In this document: positions 1 through 23,543 of the stretch, one piece after another | Numbering within the stretch: position 1 is the stretch's first letter | Layout: every line of letters begins with the position of its first letter | Made by a program: the position numbers and the translations under genes | Notes under the pieces: model-generated | The model's input: the letters and a program-made list of their open reading frames with translations, nothing else | What the model was told of the DNA's origin: nothing | The model's database searches: none | Assembly (NCBI GenBank): GCA_965153355.1 | Contig: OZ231126.1 | Span: forward strand, 52,390,001 to 52,454,000 | Source: Flaccisagitta enflata | Lineage: Eukaryota; Chaetognatha; Sagittoidea; Aphragmophora | Direction of reading: 5' to 3' | Length of the DNA: 64,000 nt

Positions 1-1282
1 CCCTCAAAACCAATCAATCAATCATAAGAATTTTGCTCTTTTACCTATGTATCAATGTACTTACTGACCTAAATTCAAAAAAATTCATGAGGAAAAAAAA
101 AATTTAGAAAATTTTCTTCAAAATGGCGCCAAGCAGAAATTTGTAACTTAATCCGTTTAGAAGTTATGATTAAATGAAAGTGAATGGTACAGTTCAAAGG
201 GATGTGTGAAATCGCTCTTTCTGGCAGTAAGCAGAATTGACATTTTTACTTCATATCATTGTAGATTTGTAGTTTCTAAAGTTTTTGAGCTACAACGCTC
301 TAACACCACTCAATTGATAGATTTTTTAAAGCTCTTTAAAATGCTCACCGATTTTTTTTAGTTTCACATCCTATGAACGAACCAAGAGTCGTCAAAAAGT
401 TGTGCAATTTTTTTTTTGGCATGGTTACTAAAGGTTTGAAGACATTATTAGTATGATTGAAAAGTGGGATAGAAATTAAGTTTCTTCATTTTGTTTATCG
501 GCAATTTGAGCTGGTTGGCGAATTTCTTGACTCAGAGAGACTCATTTCATTTGTAAATGCTGTTGAACAATTCAAAGCATTTGCCTAATTTACATGTTTT
601 TGGTTTTGGATGATCTGTCAATCTGTCTGTCTATCTATCTGTTTCTTATCTCTCTTAGAAAAACAAAAATACAGTTATCATAGTTGAGAGATCTTCATCA
701 TTCTGCGTGCACTTAATTTTCTTGCCTAAACTTGCCACCCATATCTGCTGACTCACTTTCCATATTAATTAATGCACAAATTTTACGCGCATATTTTGCA
801 TACATATTTCTCCATGGTGTCTTTACTCTTCTGACCAATGCAATGATACTAATTTACCAAAGAATCTTTTTCAATGTGAATGATCCCTGTCCAATGTTGG
901 CAGTAGTTCTATATCCTATTTCCTCAAACATACCAGTTCTTCACAAATTTGCGACATGAAATATCACTCTTGTACGCACTCCATTCATTCTTCATAGATA
1001 GACTATCATCAAATACTTTTTGAAATGTTTTTAGGTTGCGGACACGCAACTCTATAAAAGCCTTTGTCAGTCCGTCCGATCGTCCATTGATCAAACCGAA
1101 GTCAAAAAAAGTGTCCGATCGAACCATAATGATCGTTGAAAAAGAAGTGGGAAAAACGCGCATATCCTTGCACCCGTCCTGGCAGTAGCCGTGTATCCGG
1201 CCTTGTTTTCAATTCTACGGCCTCCATCTAATGAGATCTTCTGCATGAGTGTCAGTGTCAGGTTTTGGTGTCCAAAGGTAAT

Positions 1283-1283
<1 letters not shown>
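1..1283. other. Intergenic sequence without recognisable gene
   Basis: AT-rich sequence with only short open frames, none of which resembles a protein I know. At 1040-1100 there is a GTCC/GATC-rich stretch next to a CTCTATAAAAG-like string. Similar strings recur in this window near 27530, 34800, 36095 and 43740, so this is probably a dispersed short repeat rather than a promoter. Confidence 0.5.
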
Positions 1284-1345
<62 letters not shown>

Positions 1346-1416
1346 ACTCACTCACTCACTCACTCACTCACTCACTCACACTCTCACTCTCACACTCTCT
1401 CTCTCTCTCTCTCTCC
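1284..1416. repeat. (CT)n / (CTCA)n microsatellite
   Basis: A run of CT dinucleotides passes into a CTCA tetranucleotide run and back to CT. Open frames across it (Ser-Leu repeats) are artefacts of the repeat. Confidence 0.95.
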
Positions 1417-1591
1417 TATCATTCTCAGTTTCATGTCTTCGCATGTCGGTATTTGGCATGGTTGTCAAGAGTAATGAAAAGAAAGACGCTATTTTTAAGT
1501 AGTGACAGTGTCATTTACTGCTTTGGTTATGATACCTATGAAAGAGGGAACAAAGATGAGTTATGAGTGTGGGGACAACGCCATTGTTGAG

Positions 1592-1920
1592 TAGCCTAAC
1601 GACAATTATTGCGATGTCATAGAAAAGTTCTCTATCAATGGGATACGGCCCAAAATCATATTTTCAGATGGTCCATGAAAAAAATTTGCATAAAGCCCTG
1701 TCAGAATTGAAGCGTCATACCCAACCCCTTTCCCATAATAAAACATAGGCAAAAATCTTTCCTGTACATTTTCTATGGGATATCAGGTGGTGTGGTTGTG
1801 GCTATTTTCAATGGTCCAAGGACCAAATTTATGTTGTGGTTTATATGTACACATGATTTTGAGTCATATCCCTCCGATAGAAAACTTTCCTATGACTTTG
1901 CATGAATTCTTGTTATGCTA
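1592..1920. mobile_element. MITE, same family as the copy at 47804-48138
   Basis: The ends are imperfect inverted repeats: TAGCCTAACGACAATTATT at the left and ATTCTTGTTATGCTA at the right. Subterminal segments match too (a TCTATCAATGGGATA-like string inside the left end, its counterpart inside the right). TTGTTG lies just outside both ends (TTGTTGAG left, TTGTTGCT right), which fits a decayed target duplication of about 8 bp. No coding capacity is seen. Confidence 0.6.
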
Positions 1921-2117
1921 TTGTTGCTCTTGTCAATGCTTTTTTCCCAGATACTGTCAATGACGTTTTCCCAAGTCTTGTCAATGTTTTTCCGAGTCTT
2001 GTCGCTGATGTTTTCCCCGAGTCTTCTCAATGTCTTCCCAAGTCATTGTCATTGTCTCGTGTCATTGATGTCTTGAGGATGACCTTTATCAAACGCCATT
2101 TGCATGCTGGAAAACAC

Positions 2118-2960
2118 TACAAACGCGATCAGGTTGAAGGACAACAAAAGCTATCACGGGATCATTATCAAAGCAGATGGAGCGTCTATCTTTAGAACCA
2201 GATCTTGATTATCCAAACAGGGATCAGTGGTGTTCGTTACTCCATAGCTGGACGCCAAATGCCACACCATCGCGGTAGGGTTTTGACTGAAGACAAATCT
2301 CCAACTTGTCAATTAAGTTTTCCAGAATTTTGTCAATAACCTTATCCCAAATCTTGTCAATGACATTGTTCCAATTCCTGTCAGTGACATCTCCAAAGTC
2401 TTTTCAGTGAGGTTGTCTGGAGTCCAAGACTTCATATTCTCTTTCAAATATAAAAGTTAACAATGACACATCCCCCTTTGTCATTGACACCATCTCACTG
2501 ATGACAGTCCCTCAACTATTGATGAAATCCTCCCTCCGGCCTCCTCCACCTTTCCTAATCTGATAACTACGTCCCAGTATCCATTAATTGACTTCATCCC
2601 CAATAATGTTGTCAACATTAATTGCTGTCAATATGTTGCCAATCCTGATTTGCGACCATGTCCCTAGTCTCACTCTTGAACACATGGGGGCATTCAACGT
2701 TAATTATTTAACAATCAGTTGAATCCTCATGTCAATGACATTGTCAAAGTGTTAATGACATTGTCCCAACTTTGGTCAATAATGTTGTCCCAACTCTGGT
2801 CAATGACGTTGTCCCAACTCTGGTCAATGACGTTGTCCCAACTCTGGTCAATGACGTTGTCCCAACTCTGGTCAATGACGTTGTCCCAACTCTGGTCAAT
2901 GACGTTGTCCCAACTCTGGTCAATGACGTTGTCCATGTAAGATGGAACTTGGGACAGCAT
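2118..2960. repeat. First copy of a ~0.8-kb direct duplication
   Basis: This block opens with GATCAGGTTGAAGGACAACA and continues through a 24-bp minisatellite to GGAACTTGGGACAG. The same landmarks in the same order recur at about 3866-4600, so it is one half of a diverged direct duplication. The hAT-type MITE at 3158 lies between the copies. No gene is seen. Confidence 0.65.
2755..2935. repeat. 24-bp minisatellite
   Basis: Seven to eight tandem copies of a 24-bp unit containing CAATGACGTTGTCCCAACTC. Because the unit is a multiple of three and lacks stop codons in several frames, both strands show open frames. They start and end with the repeat and are not genes. Confidence 0.9.
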
Positions 2961-3157
2961 ATTGTTGGGCGTAGGGTCTAAGCAATGTAACCAGGCATAA
3001 TGGTAAAGCATATGGCTGTATACAAGGCTACCCTAGTCACATGAGGGTGGGGAGGTGTCGTATTTGAGGTCGCTTGTTATTTTGGCAGAAGTGAGGTAAA
3101 AGACCGCAAAACCCCCCAAAAACTAAATTTTGATGGACTGCAAACTGATGGACCGAT

Positions 3158-3777
3158 CAGCGGCGTAGGACAAGGGACATCAGGGACATCAATTGATGTC
3201 CCTGCTGTCGGGACACCAAAGTTGTCAGGACACCAAGAAAAAAATAGGAAGGAAGAAAAAAAGAAAAAAAGGAAAGAAAAAAAGGGAAAAGAAAAGAGTG
3301 AGAGAGAGAAGAAGAGACAGAGACAGAGACAGACAGACAGATGGACAAACAGGAAAAGTAAAAAAAGTAGAAGAAAAATAGATGAAACAAAAGATGAAGA
3401 CGTAAAGAAAATAAGATAGTAAAACCGACAGAAATAAAGGAATCAAAATTCTGTGGTTTTCAAGCTTATGTTAGTTTTAGACAAATAAAGAGGGATGTAG
3501 GGGAGCAAAGTAAGTAAAAAATTTAAAAAAAGAAGATAGGTATTTAGGCACAAGCTGTGGCTGAGAGAGAAAAAAACTATTTTCTCATATACCAGAAATG
3601 ATTAAGCCCCATCCCACTTATCTAAGACCTCAAAGAAAACAAGAGTATGGTAGTAATTACAATTTTTTTACAATTTTCAAGCAAAAACTACATATTATTG
3701 TCTGTTGGGACACCAGATTTGTCGGACACTAGTTAAGTAGCTGATGTCCCAAGAAATCCAGCTCCCCTACGCCGCTG
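3158..3777. mobile_element. Non-autonomous hAT-type MITE (620 bp)
   Basis: The element starts CAGCGGCGTAGG and ends CCTACGCCGCTG, a perfect 12-bp terminal inverted repeat. It is flanked on both sides by the identical 8-bp sequence GGACCGAT (3150-3157 and 3778-3785). An 8-bp target duplication with CAG-starting ends is the hallmark of hAT transposons. The interior is a purine-rich AAAG/GAGA tract without transposase, so it needed an outside enzyme to move. Confidence 0.9.
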
Positions 3778-3865
3778 GGACCGATAGAGTGAGTTTTAGT
3801 TGTGTGCATGCAACTAAAAAATGAGGCACTAAAAAAATGAGGCACATGATGGAAAATGATGCAAG

Positions 3866-4600
3866 CGGTCAGGTTGAAGGACAACAAAACCTATTGCAGG
3901 ATCATTATCAAGGCAGATCGAGCTTTATCTTTAGAACCAGATCTTGATTATCCAAAGAGGGATCAGTGGTGTTTTTTACTCCATAGCTGAACGCAAAATG
4001 CCACACCATGGCAGGGTTTTGGCAGATCACCGTGGTAGGGTTTTGACCAGAGGCAAATCTCCAATTTGTCAATGAAGTTGTCCAGAATCTTGTCAATAAC
4101 ATTATCTCAAATCTTGTCAATGACATTGTCTCGAGTCTTGTTAGTGACATCTCCTAAGTCTTTTCAGTAAAGTAGTCCCGAGTCCAAGACTCATGATACT
4201 CTCTTTTGAATATAAAAGAGTTCACACTGATGACATTCCTTAACTATTTATGAAATCCTCCTTCCTCTATTTTCCTTATCTGATAAATAAGGTTCCATTA
4301 TCCACTAATTGGCTTTATCCCCCAACAATGATGTCAACATTCATTGCTGTTAATTTTTTGCCTATTCTGTTCATGACCATGTCCCTTTTCTCACTCATGA
4401 ACTCTTGGAAGTATTCAACATAAAGTATTTAACAACTAGTTAAATTCGCTTGTCAATGACATTGTCCAAATGTTAATGACGATGTCCCAACTCAGTTCAA
4501 TGGCGTTGTCCCAATTCAGGTCAAAGACATTGTCCCATCTCTGGTCAATGACGTTGTCCCTGTAAGACGGAACTTGGGACAGAGTATTGTTGAGCCTAGG
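3866..4600. repeat. Second copy of the ~0.8-kb direct duplication
   Basis: Matches 2118-2960 in order, including TTTAGAACCAGATCTTGATT, a short run of the 24-bp unit near 4485-4560, and the GGAACTTGGGACAG tail. Substitutions and small indels show that it is not recent. Confidence 0.65.
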
Positions 4601-4889
4601 GGGTCATCAGGTCTCTGTATCACCCATCTACGTGAGACCCAAAGACTTTTGAAATATTTTGCGGAGAACAGGCTGGTCCACGAGCGCTGACATGTTCAGA
4701 GCAACAAGAAAATATACAGAACGCAAGACAAAGATAAATGAGGAAAAGATGTATGGCTTTTGCGCTTAACAGGAGTAGGTGAGTTGCCAATCCTGGATAG
4801 GCTAGAACTCATAGATGCTACCCTGGACACTCTTAGCAAGATTTAGGGATGCACCACATGTAAGACGGAACTTGGAGCCATCTTACTGG

Positions 4890-5395
4890 CTTGCTCTATC
4901 CTGTCCCAATACTTGCCAATGACATTGTCCCAATACTTGCCAATGACATTGTCCCAGCCCTTGCCAATGACATTGTCCCAACCCTTGCCAATGACATTGT
5001 CCCAACCCTTGCCAATTACATTGTTCCAACCCTTGCCAATGACATTGTCCCAACCCTTGCCAATGACATTGTCCCAACCCTTGTCAATGACATTTTCCCA
5101 ACCTTTGTCAATGACATTGTCCTAGCTCTTGTCAATGGCATTGTCCCTACTCTTGTCAATGACATTGTCCCAACTCTTGACAATGACATAGTCCCAACTC
5201 TTGACAATGACATTGTCCAAACTCTTGTCAATGACATTGTCCAAACTCTTGTCAATGACATTGTCCAAACTCTTGTCAATGACATTGTCCATACTGTTGT
5301 CAATGACATTGTCCCGACTCTTGTCAATGAAATTGTCCCGACTCTTGTCAATGACATTGTCCCAACTCTTGTCAATATCATTGTCCCAACTCAAA
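4890..5395. repeat. 24-bp minisatellite, about 20 copies
   Basis: Tandem copies of a unit built on CAATGACATTGTCCCAA followed by CCCTTGC or CTCTTGT. Left copies carry CTTGC and right copies CTTGT, so two local variant blocks have spread separately. It is related to the array at 2755-2935. Open frames of up to 174 codons on both strands come from the stop-free 24-bp unit and are rejected as genes. Confidence 0.9.
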
Positions 5396-5469
5396 AATCA
5401 TCGAACGTTCAATGATTTTCATAAATCATCGAATGTTCGATGATTTTCAAAAATCATCGAACGTTCGAT

Positions 5470-5850
5470 GAAATTCTAGATGCTGCTCCGTTGTACCTCC
5501 TGTGGACCCTGCTGCAAAATGCTGCTCTGCTGCTAAATCCCCTTTTTAAACCCCTGCCTTATAACCCCAACCTTCCCTAAATATATAATTATATTACTTT
5601 GCAATGGAGTCTTATGCAGCAGTATATGCTTTACTGATGCATTGTATTTGCTGAGGTATTCTGGACCAAGCAAAGCAGCAGCCCAGCAGCCCAGCAGCAC
5701 TTCAGGTGATTGTGGCAAGAAAAGATTTCTTAGGAAAAAATCATCGAAGTTTTCTTCTTGGGAAAAATCATCGAAGTTTTCTTCTTGGGAAAAATCATCG
5801 AAGTTTTCTTAGGAAAAATCATCGAAGTTTTCTTCTTAAGAAGAATGATG
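5470..5850. repeat. Direct repeat, first copy (partner 6016-6395)
   Basis: A block with CTAGATGCTGCTC at the start, CAGCAGCCCAGCAGCCCAGC in the middle and CATCGAAGTTTTCTTCTT tandem copies at the end. It recurs nearly unchanged about 545 bp downstream and lies within the palindrome array. The two 61-codon open frames found in the copies are identical because the DNA is, not because a gene is conserved. Confidence 0.8.
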
Positions 5851-6015
5851 CTTTGGAGTCTCTCTATGGAGAATATCATCGAATGTTCGATGATTTTTGA
5901 AAATCATCGAACATTCGATGATTTTCTCTTTGAAGAGGCTCCATAGCAAAAAATCATCGAACGTTCGATGATTTTCAAAAATCATCGAACGTTCGATGAT
6001 TTTCAAAAATCATCG

Positions 6016-6395
6016 AACGTTCGATGAAATTCTAGATGCTGCTCTGTTGTACCTCCTGTGGACCCTGCTGCAAAATGCTGCTCTGCTGCTAAATCCCCTT
6101 TTTAAACCCCTGCCTTATAACCCCAACCTTCCCTAAATATATAATTATATTACTTTGCAATGGAGTCTTATGCAGCAGTATATGCTTTACTGATGCATTG
6201 TATTTGCTGAGGTATTCTGGACCAAGCAGAGCAGCAGCCCAGCAGCCCAGCAGCACTTCAGGTGATTGTGGCAAGAAAAGATTTCTTAGGAAAAAATCAT
6301 CGAAGTTTTCTTCTTAGGAAAAATCATCGAGGTTTTCTTAGGAAAAATCATCGAAGTTTTCTTCTTAAGAAGAATGATGCTTTGGAGTCTCTCTA
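6016..6395. repeat. Direct repeat, second copy
   Basis: Near-identical to 5470-5850, with one fewer copy of the short CATCGAAGTTTTCTTCTT subrepeat. Confidence 0.8.
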
Positions 6396-7797
6396 TGGAG
6401 AAAATCATCAAACGTTCAATGATTTTTGAGAATCATCAAACGTTCGATGATTTTTGAGAATCATCGAACGTTCGATGATTTTTGAGAATCATCGAACGTT
6501 CGATGATTTTTCCTTTGGGGAAGCTCTATAGCCCAAAATCATTGAACGTTCGATGATTTTCAAAATCATCGAACGTTCGATGATTTTCAAAAATCATCGA
6601 AACGCCGATGATTCTCAAAAATCATCGAACGTTCGATGATTTTCAAAAATCATCGAACGTTCGATGATTTTCGAAAATCATCGAACGTTCGATGATTCTC
6701 AAAAATCATCGAACGTTCGATGATTTTTCCTTTGGGGAAGCTCTATAGCCCAAAATCATCGAACGTTCGATGATTTTCGAGAATCATCGAACGTTCGATG
6801 ATTTTTCTTTAAAAAGTATATATAGCCCAAAATCATCGAACGTTCGATGATTTTCGAAAATCATCGAACGTTCGATGATTTTCGAGAATCATCGAACGTT
6901 CGATGATTTTCAAAAATATCGGGATCCGGTTCGATGATTTTGAAAATCATCGAACGTTCGATGATTTTCGAAAATCATCGAACGTTCGATGATTCTCAAA
7001 AATCATCGAACGTTCGATGATTTTTTCTTTGGGGAAGCTCTATAGCCCAAAATCATCGAACGTTTGATGATTTTCGAAAATCATCGAACGTTCGATGATT
7101 CTAAAAAATCATCGAATGTTCGATGATTCTCAAAAATCATCGAACGTTCGATGATTTTTCCTTTGGGGAAGCTCTATAGCCCAAAATCATCGAACGTTCG
7201 ATGATTTTCAAAAATCATCGAACGTTCGATGATTTTCGAGAATCATCGAACGTTCGATGATTTTTCTTTAAAAAGTATATATAGCCCAAAATCATCGAAC
7301 GTTCGATGATTTTCAAAAATCATCGAACGTTCGATGATTTTCGAGAATCATCGAACGTTCGATGATTTTTCTTTAAAAAGTATATATAGCCCAAAATCAT
7401 CGAACGTTCGATGATTTTCAAAAATCATCGAACGTTCGATGATTTTCGAGAATCATCGAACGTTCGATGATTTTTCTTTAAAAAGTATATATAGCCCAAA
7501 ATCATCGAACGTTCGATGATTTTTGAAAATCATCGAACGTTCGATGATTTTTGAAAATGTCGGGATCCCCTCCGTGTCGGGGTAGGAAATTTTCAAGCTT
7601 TTTTTCACTGTCTCATGAATGAATGTAACGATTTCATTGCATGAAAATAGATTGGAGAGCGAATGAGTTTTACGCATATATGGCGATTCGTATTTTTGCA
7701 GTGATGCTTAATCGGTGCAACTAAACATACATTTTAGCGTAAGAGTGACTGAAATTGCCGTATATTTCCTAGCATTTAAAGGCTCCTTTCTTCCCAG

Positions 7798-20297
<12,500 letters not shown>

Positions 20298-21866
20298 TAA
20301 CATCACCCATGACAGTGGATAAGAAACAACGGGAAAAAGATAAATGATTACCGGTTAAAGACATAATCGACGAAAAAAATCCGATTATGTTCAGTATTTT
20401 CAAAGAGCGCCCGATCAACAACGCCCACAAAAGTGCAATGCAGTCTTCGACGGCTGGCTTAAAAAAAAGTTGCTACCTGTACTTCTACATTCGGAGTGAA
20501 ACTTGAAAAACCACGTCATCATGATTATCTACAATTATGAAACAACATTCAGCATATAGACATTTCCATTTGATGCCCCATATCTCTCTCTTTCTGTTTT
20601 TTCCTGTATCGTACTTTCTTGTTGAAATTTTACCTTTTGTTGACTCTGTCCACCTCTAGTTCTTGGCTTCTTCCCATTTATTTCTCCTTTTCTTCTCATT
20701 TCACTTCTCTCTTAAAGTCAAGTTTGTGTCATCTACTCATCTTCACAAGTTACCCTGTATTGGACTCAACCCACCGATTTCCTCGAGGCAAATACTTAAT
20801 AGAACTACACTATGACATCTTTCCGCATTTAGTAACCATTAAGGTGCGCGGAAACAAAAAAAAAACATCCTGGCATACTTGGCATGTGAACTAGTTATAT
20901 TTTCTAACCACCATTACTTCTCGCAAACACATGTACTTACGCAGTATTATAAAAAGCCGTAATCGAATTTATTTTGCACAAGAGCTTTCTCGGATATTTT
21001 GTCTCACCAACGACAGGCGAATATCATGATTATGGTTTCTCAGTTTTAATTTTTAGGTGAACTTGTATGCCCGTGGATCTGTGGATCCTCAACAGGATTT
21101 CGGGTACCAAATTGACGATGTTATCATGTTTGAGAGGCATTTTGTAAGATGCTGCCATTGTAGACAAGATGACTGGGTACTTAACTGTCTGCTCATTTTG
21201 TATTAAAATCCGTTTCGCTTGCCTATTTTCAAGTCGTAGTAGCGTACACACATACACGTATATCTGTATTTATTTTCAATATGTAAGAGCTGTCTATCGC
21301 TAGAATTGCGCTCAAATTTTTGCCCCGCTGAATGATTTAAAGAAGTGAAACCAGGCTTGGTTTTCCTATCAGAAGAATCGATACTATACCATCAACTTTG
21401 TTTGGTGTTAAAGAAGCTAGATATGTTTGTGAAATCCTTTCGATTAAAATTTCCCCCTTGAAGTTTTTTCCAATTCTAGTAAACGTTTGCGCACTGAAAT
21501 TTTTATCAATGCTGTATGATCCAATTTCCGCAATTCTAGTCGATCAATTTGCGATGCCGATAATCGCAGTTGTATTTCATTAAGCCATTTACATTATTTA
21601 CTATCATGTGACCATGTGGTAGTCGTCCCCAGACGCGTCAATTGATTCTTTCAGTGACGTTTGCCTTAAATGAGATTTATTTTGATTTGCAAAATGATAT
21701 AAAAATCTTGTTGATTTTATTTCGTTTTATGTTGCTAACATTTTTTCGGCGTTCTCGTTCGCATGTGTATCTTGTAGAGGAGAATATTTGTCGCTACCAT
21801 TTTAAAAAAGAAAGACTAGAAACTTTCTTATGCCAATTTTGAATTAAAATAGAGAGTAGTTTTTGT
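20298..21866. other. SCHIP1-TXNL4A intergenic region, left arm
   Basis: Presumably the SCHIP1 3' untranslated region followed by spacer. It aligns with 54147-52570 in the right arm. No open frame is conserved between arms beyond chance, and I see no RNA gene. Confidence 0.6.
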
Positions 21867-22618
21867 CCCCGACGAACAGTTTTCGTCGGGTGACTATGAG
21901 GTAGCCTTGATCGTGTAAGTCTGTTCGTGGGTGGGTGAGTGGGTGAGTGGGTGAGTGGGTTTAAGACCTTCTCATATCTTTGGATCCAGACTTCAGATTT
22001 TTATGAAACTTTGCTGGTGTTGTTTATAGGTCAATAGGAGCTTGTGTACCAATTTTCAAAAAAATTCATAAACTTTTACTACCCTTTGCCTATTATTTTT
22101 GTAGTAATATTTAGCTGGGACTTAAGTGGTTTACATAGGTAGAGGGTAGTAAAAGTTTATGAATTTTTTTTTAATTTGGTATACAAGTAGAGGGTAGTAA
22201 ATAAACAACCCCTGCAAAATTCGAATTAAATCTGAAGTCTGGTTTAGGAGATATTAGCTTATTTATGTAGTAATATATTACTAGGACTTAGGCAGTTTAC
22301 ATAGGCAAAGGGTAGTAAAAGTTTATGAATTTTTTTAATTTGGTATACAAGTAAAGGTAGTAAATAAACAACCCCTGCAATTTCGATTAAATCTGAAGCC
22401 TGGTTTATGAGATATTAGCTTATTTATGCAGTAATATGTTACTAGGACTTAAGCAGTTTTCATAGGCAAAGGGTAGTAAAAGTTTATGAATTTTTTTAAA
22501 ACTTAGTAAACAGGTAAATAATGTCAATTAAACAGCTCCTGTAAAATTCGATTTAAATCTGAAGTCTGGTTTATGAGATATAAACTTATTTATGTAGTAA
22601 TATATTACTGTTGTGGGA

Positions 22619-22700
<82 letters not shown>

Positions 22701-23276
22701 AGAGAGAGTGTGTGTTTTTTCTTCCCGTGGACTGTTTTAAAAACAGATATTGCTAATATTGCATAAAATAACCCATGCCATTCCTCTAAAAAAAGGTTTG
22801 CCGTCAAGGACTCCAAGGACCAAGGTTTGCCTTCTTGGACTTCAGTGTTTAATGTTCAAGGTATGCCGTCATGGACTTTAAGGTATGCCGTCATGGACTT
22901 TAAGGTATGCCGTCATGGACTTTAAGGTATGCCGTCATGGACTTTAAAGTAAGCATGCCATCATGGACATCAATCATTTTTTCAAAAAAAAATTTTCTAA
23001 ATTTTTTTTTTTCTGAATTTTTTTTTTTTTTTTTTAGAAATTTTTTTGAAAAAAAATTTTTTTTTTTGAAATTTTTTTTTTTTTTGAAATTTTTTTTTTT
23101 TTTTTTTTTAAATTTTTTTTTTTTTTTTTTATTTTTTTTTTTGAAATTTTTTTTTTTTGAAATTTTTTTTTTTTTTTTTTTTGAAATTTTTTGTAGTGTA
23201 TCTTCTCGAGTCGCGTTTACGCGACGAGAAAGCTTCAAAAATTACAGTCCCCAGTCGGGGACTGTAATTTTGAAGC
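21867..23276. mobile_element. 1.4-kb composite insertion upstream of TXNL4A, left arm only
   Basis: TTTTTGT flanks both sides (21860-21866, 23277-23283), and the right arm has one copy at the join near 52575. The left end is a hairpin, CCCCGACGAAC...TTTTCGTCGGG. The right end is another, CAGTCCCCAGTCGGGGACTG within longer inverted arms. The interior holds about three tandem copies of a ~170-bp unit with AGGGTAGTAAAAGTTTATGA (22130-22600), a (CA)n tract at 22622-22696, four copies of a 22-bp unit (AAGGTATGCCGTCATGGAC) at 22858-22946, and an A/T tract at 22976-23190. No protein is encoded. Confidence 0.75.
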
Positions 23277-23349
23277 TTTTTGTTTTAATAACAATGAAAT
23301 TTCTTTTTAGAAGGAAGAAAATCTTTTAAAAAATCTTGAAAGAGTATGG

Positions 23350-23406
23350 GTCCGCGACTGGGGTCAAACGGCGTTGGTATTCCGGCGTTGGTATTCCGTC
23401 GCGGAC
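23350..23406. mobile_element. Tiny inverted-repeat element 5' of TXNL4A, left copy
   Basis: GTCCGCGACTGGGG at the left and TTCCGTCGCGGAC at the right form near-perfect inverted ends of a 57-bp unit. A 14-bp GGCGTTGGTATTCC is doubled inside. The right arm has the corresponding 53-bp unit at 52456-52508 without that doubling, so the insertion is older than the split of the arms. It lies 138 bp before the TXNL4A start codon. Confidence 0.65.
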
Positions 23407-23543
23407 AAAAAAAAGCTCATTAGAAAGGTCAACTTTGATTTTCAAATGTTTTGCCATTCCAGGATACCGAAAAGAAAACCGAAGTGGTGATATATATGAA
23501 TTAACTTGTATGAAAGTAAGCCGAACTCTCTCGACGAGCAAAA

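Larger units (their letters stand above)
5396..7560. repeat. Array of perfect 24-bp palindromes with spacers
   Basis: About 40 copies of a self-complementary unit: AAATCATCGAAC followed by its own reverse complement. Most are exact, some carry one change (GAATGTTC, CAAACGTTC) and one is degenerate at 6597-6615. Copies are separated by 2-4 bases, or by recurring spacers such as GGGGAAGCTCTATAGCCC and TTTAAAAAGTATATATAGCC, giving a higher-order repeat of about 105 bp at 7150-7500. The array ends within about 40 bp of the point where the inverted duplication starts. No gene lies in it. Confidence 0.93.

Noticed and set aside
4891-5415. 174-codon frame of NDIVPTL repeats
   Set aside because: The 24-bp minisatellite is open in several frames on both strands; there is no unique flanking coding sequence or splice support.
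5396-7560. CRISPR-like array
   Set aside because: Repeats are palindromic, with 2-4 base gaps or recurring identical spacers rather than unique spacers, and the DNA is clearly animal.
22907-23329. Phe/Lys-rich frames upstream of TXNL4A
   Set aside because: They arise from the A/T homopolymer tract inside the 1.4-kb insertion.
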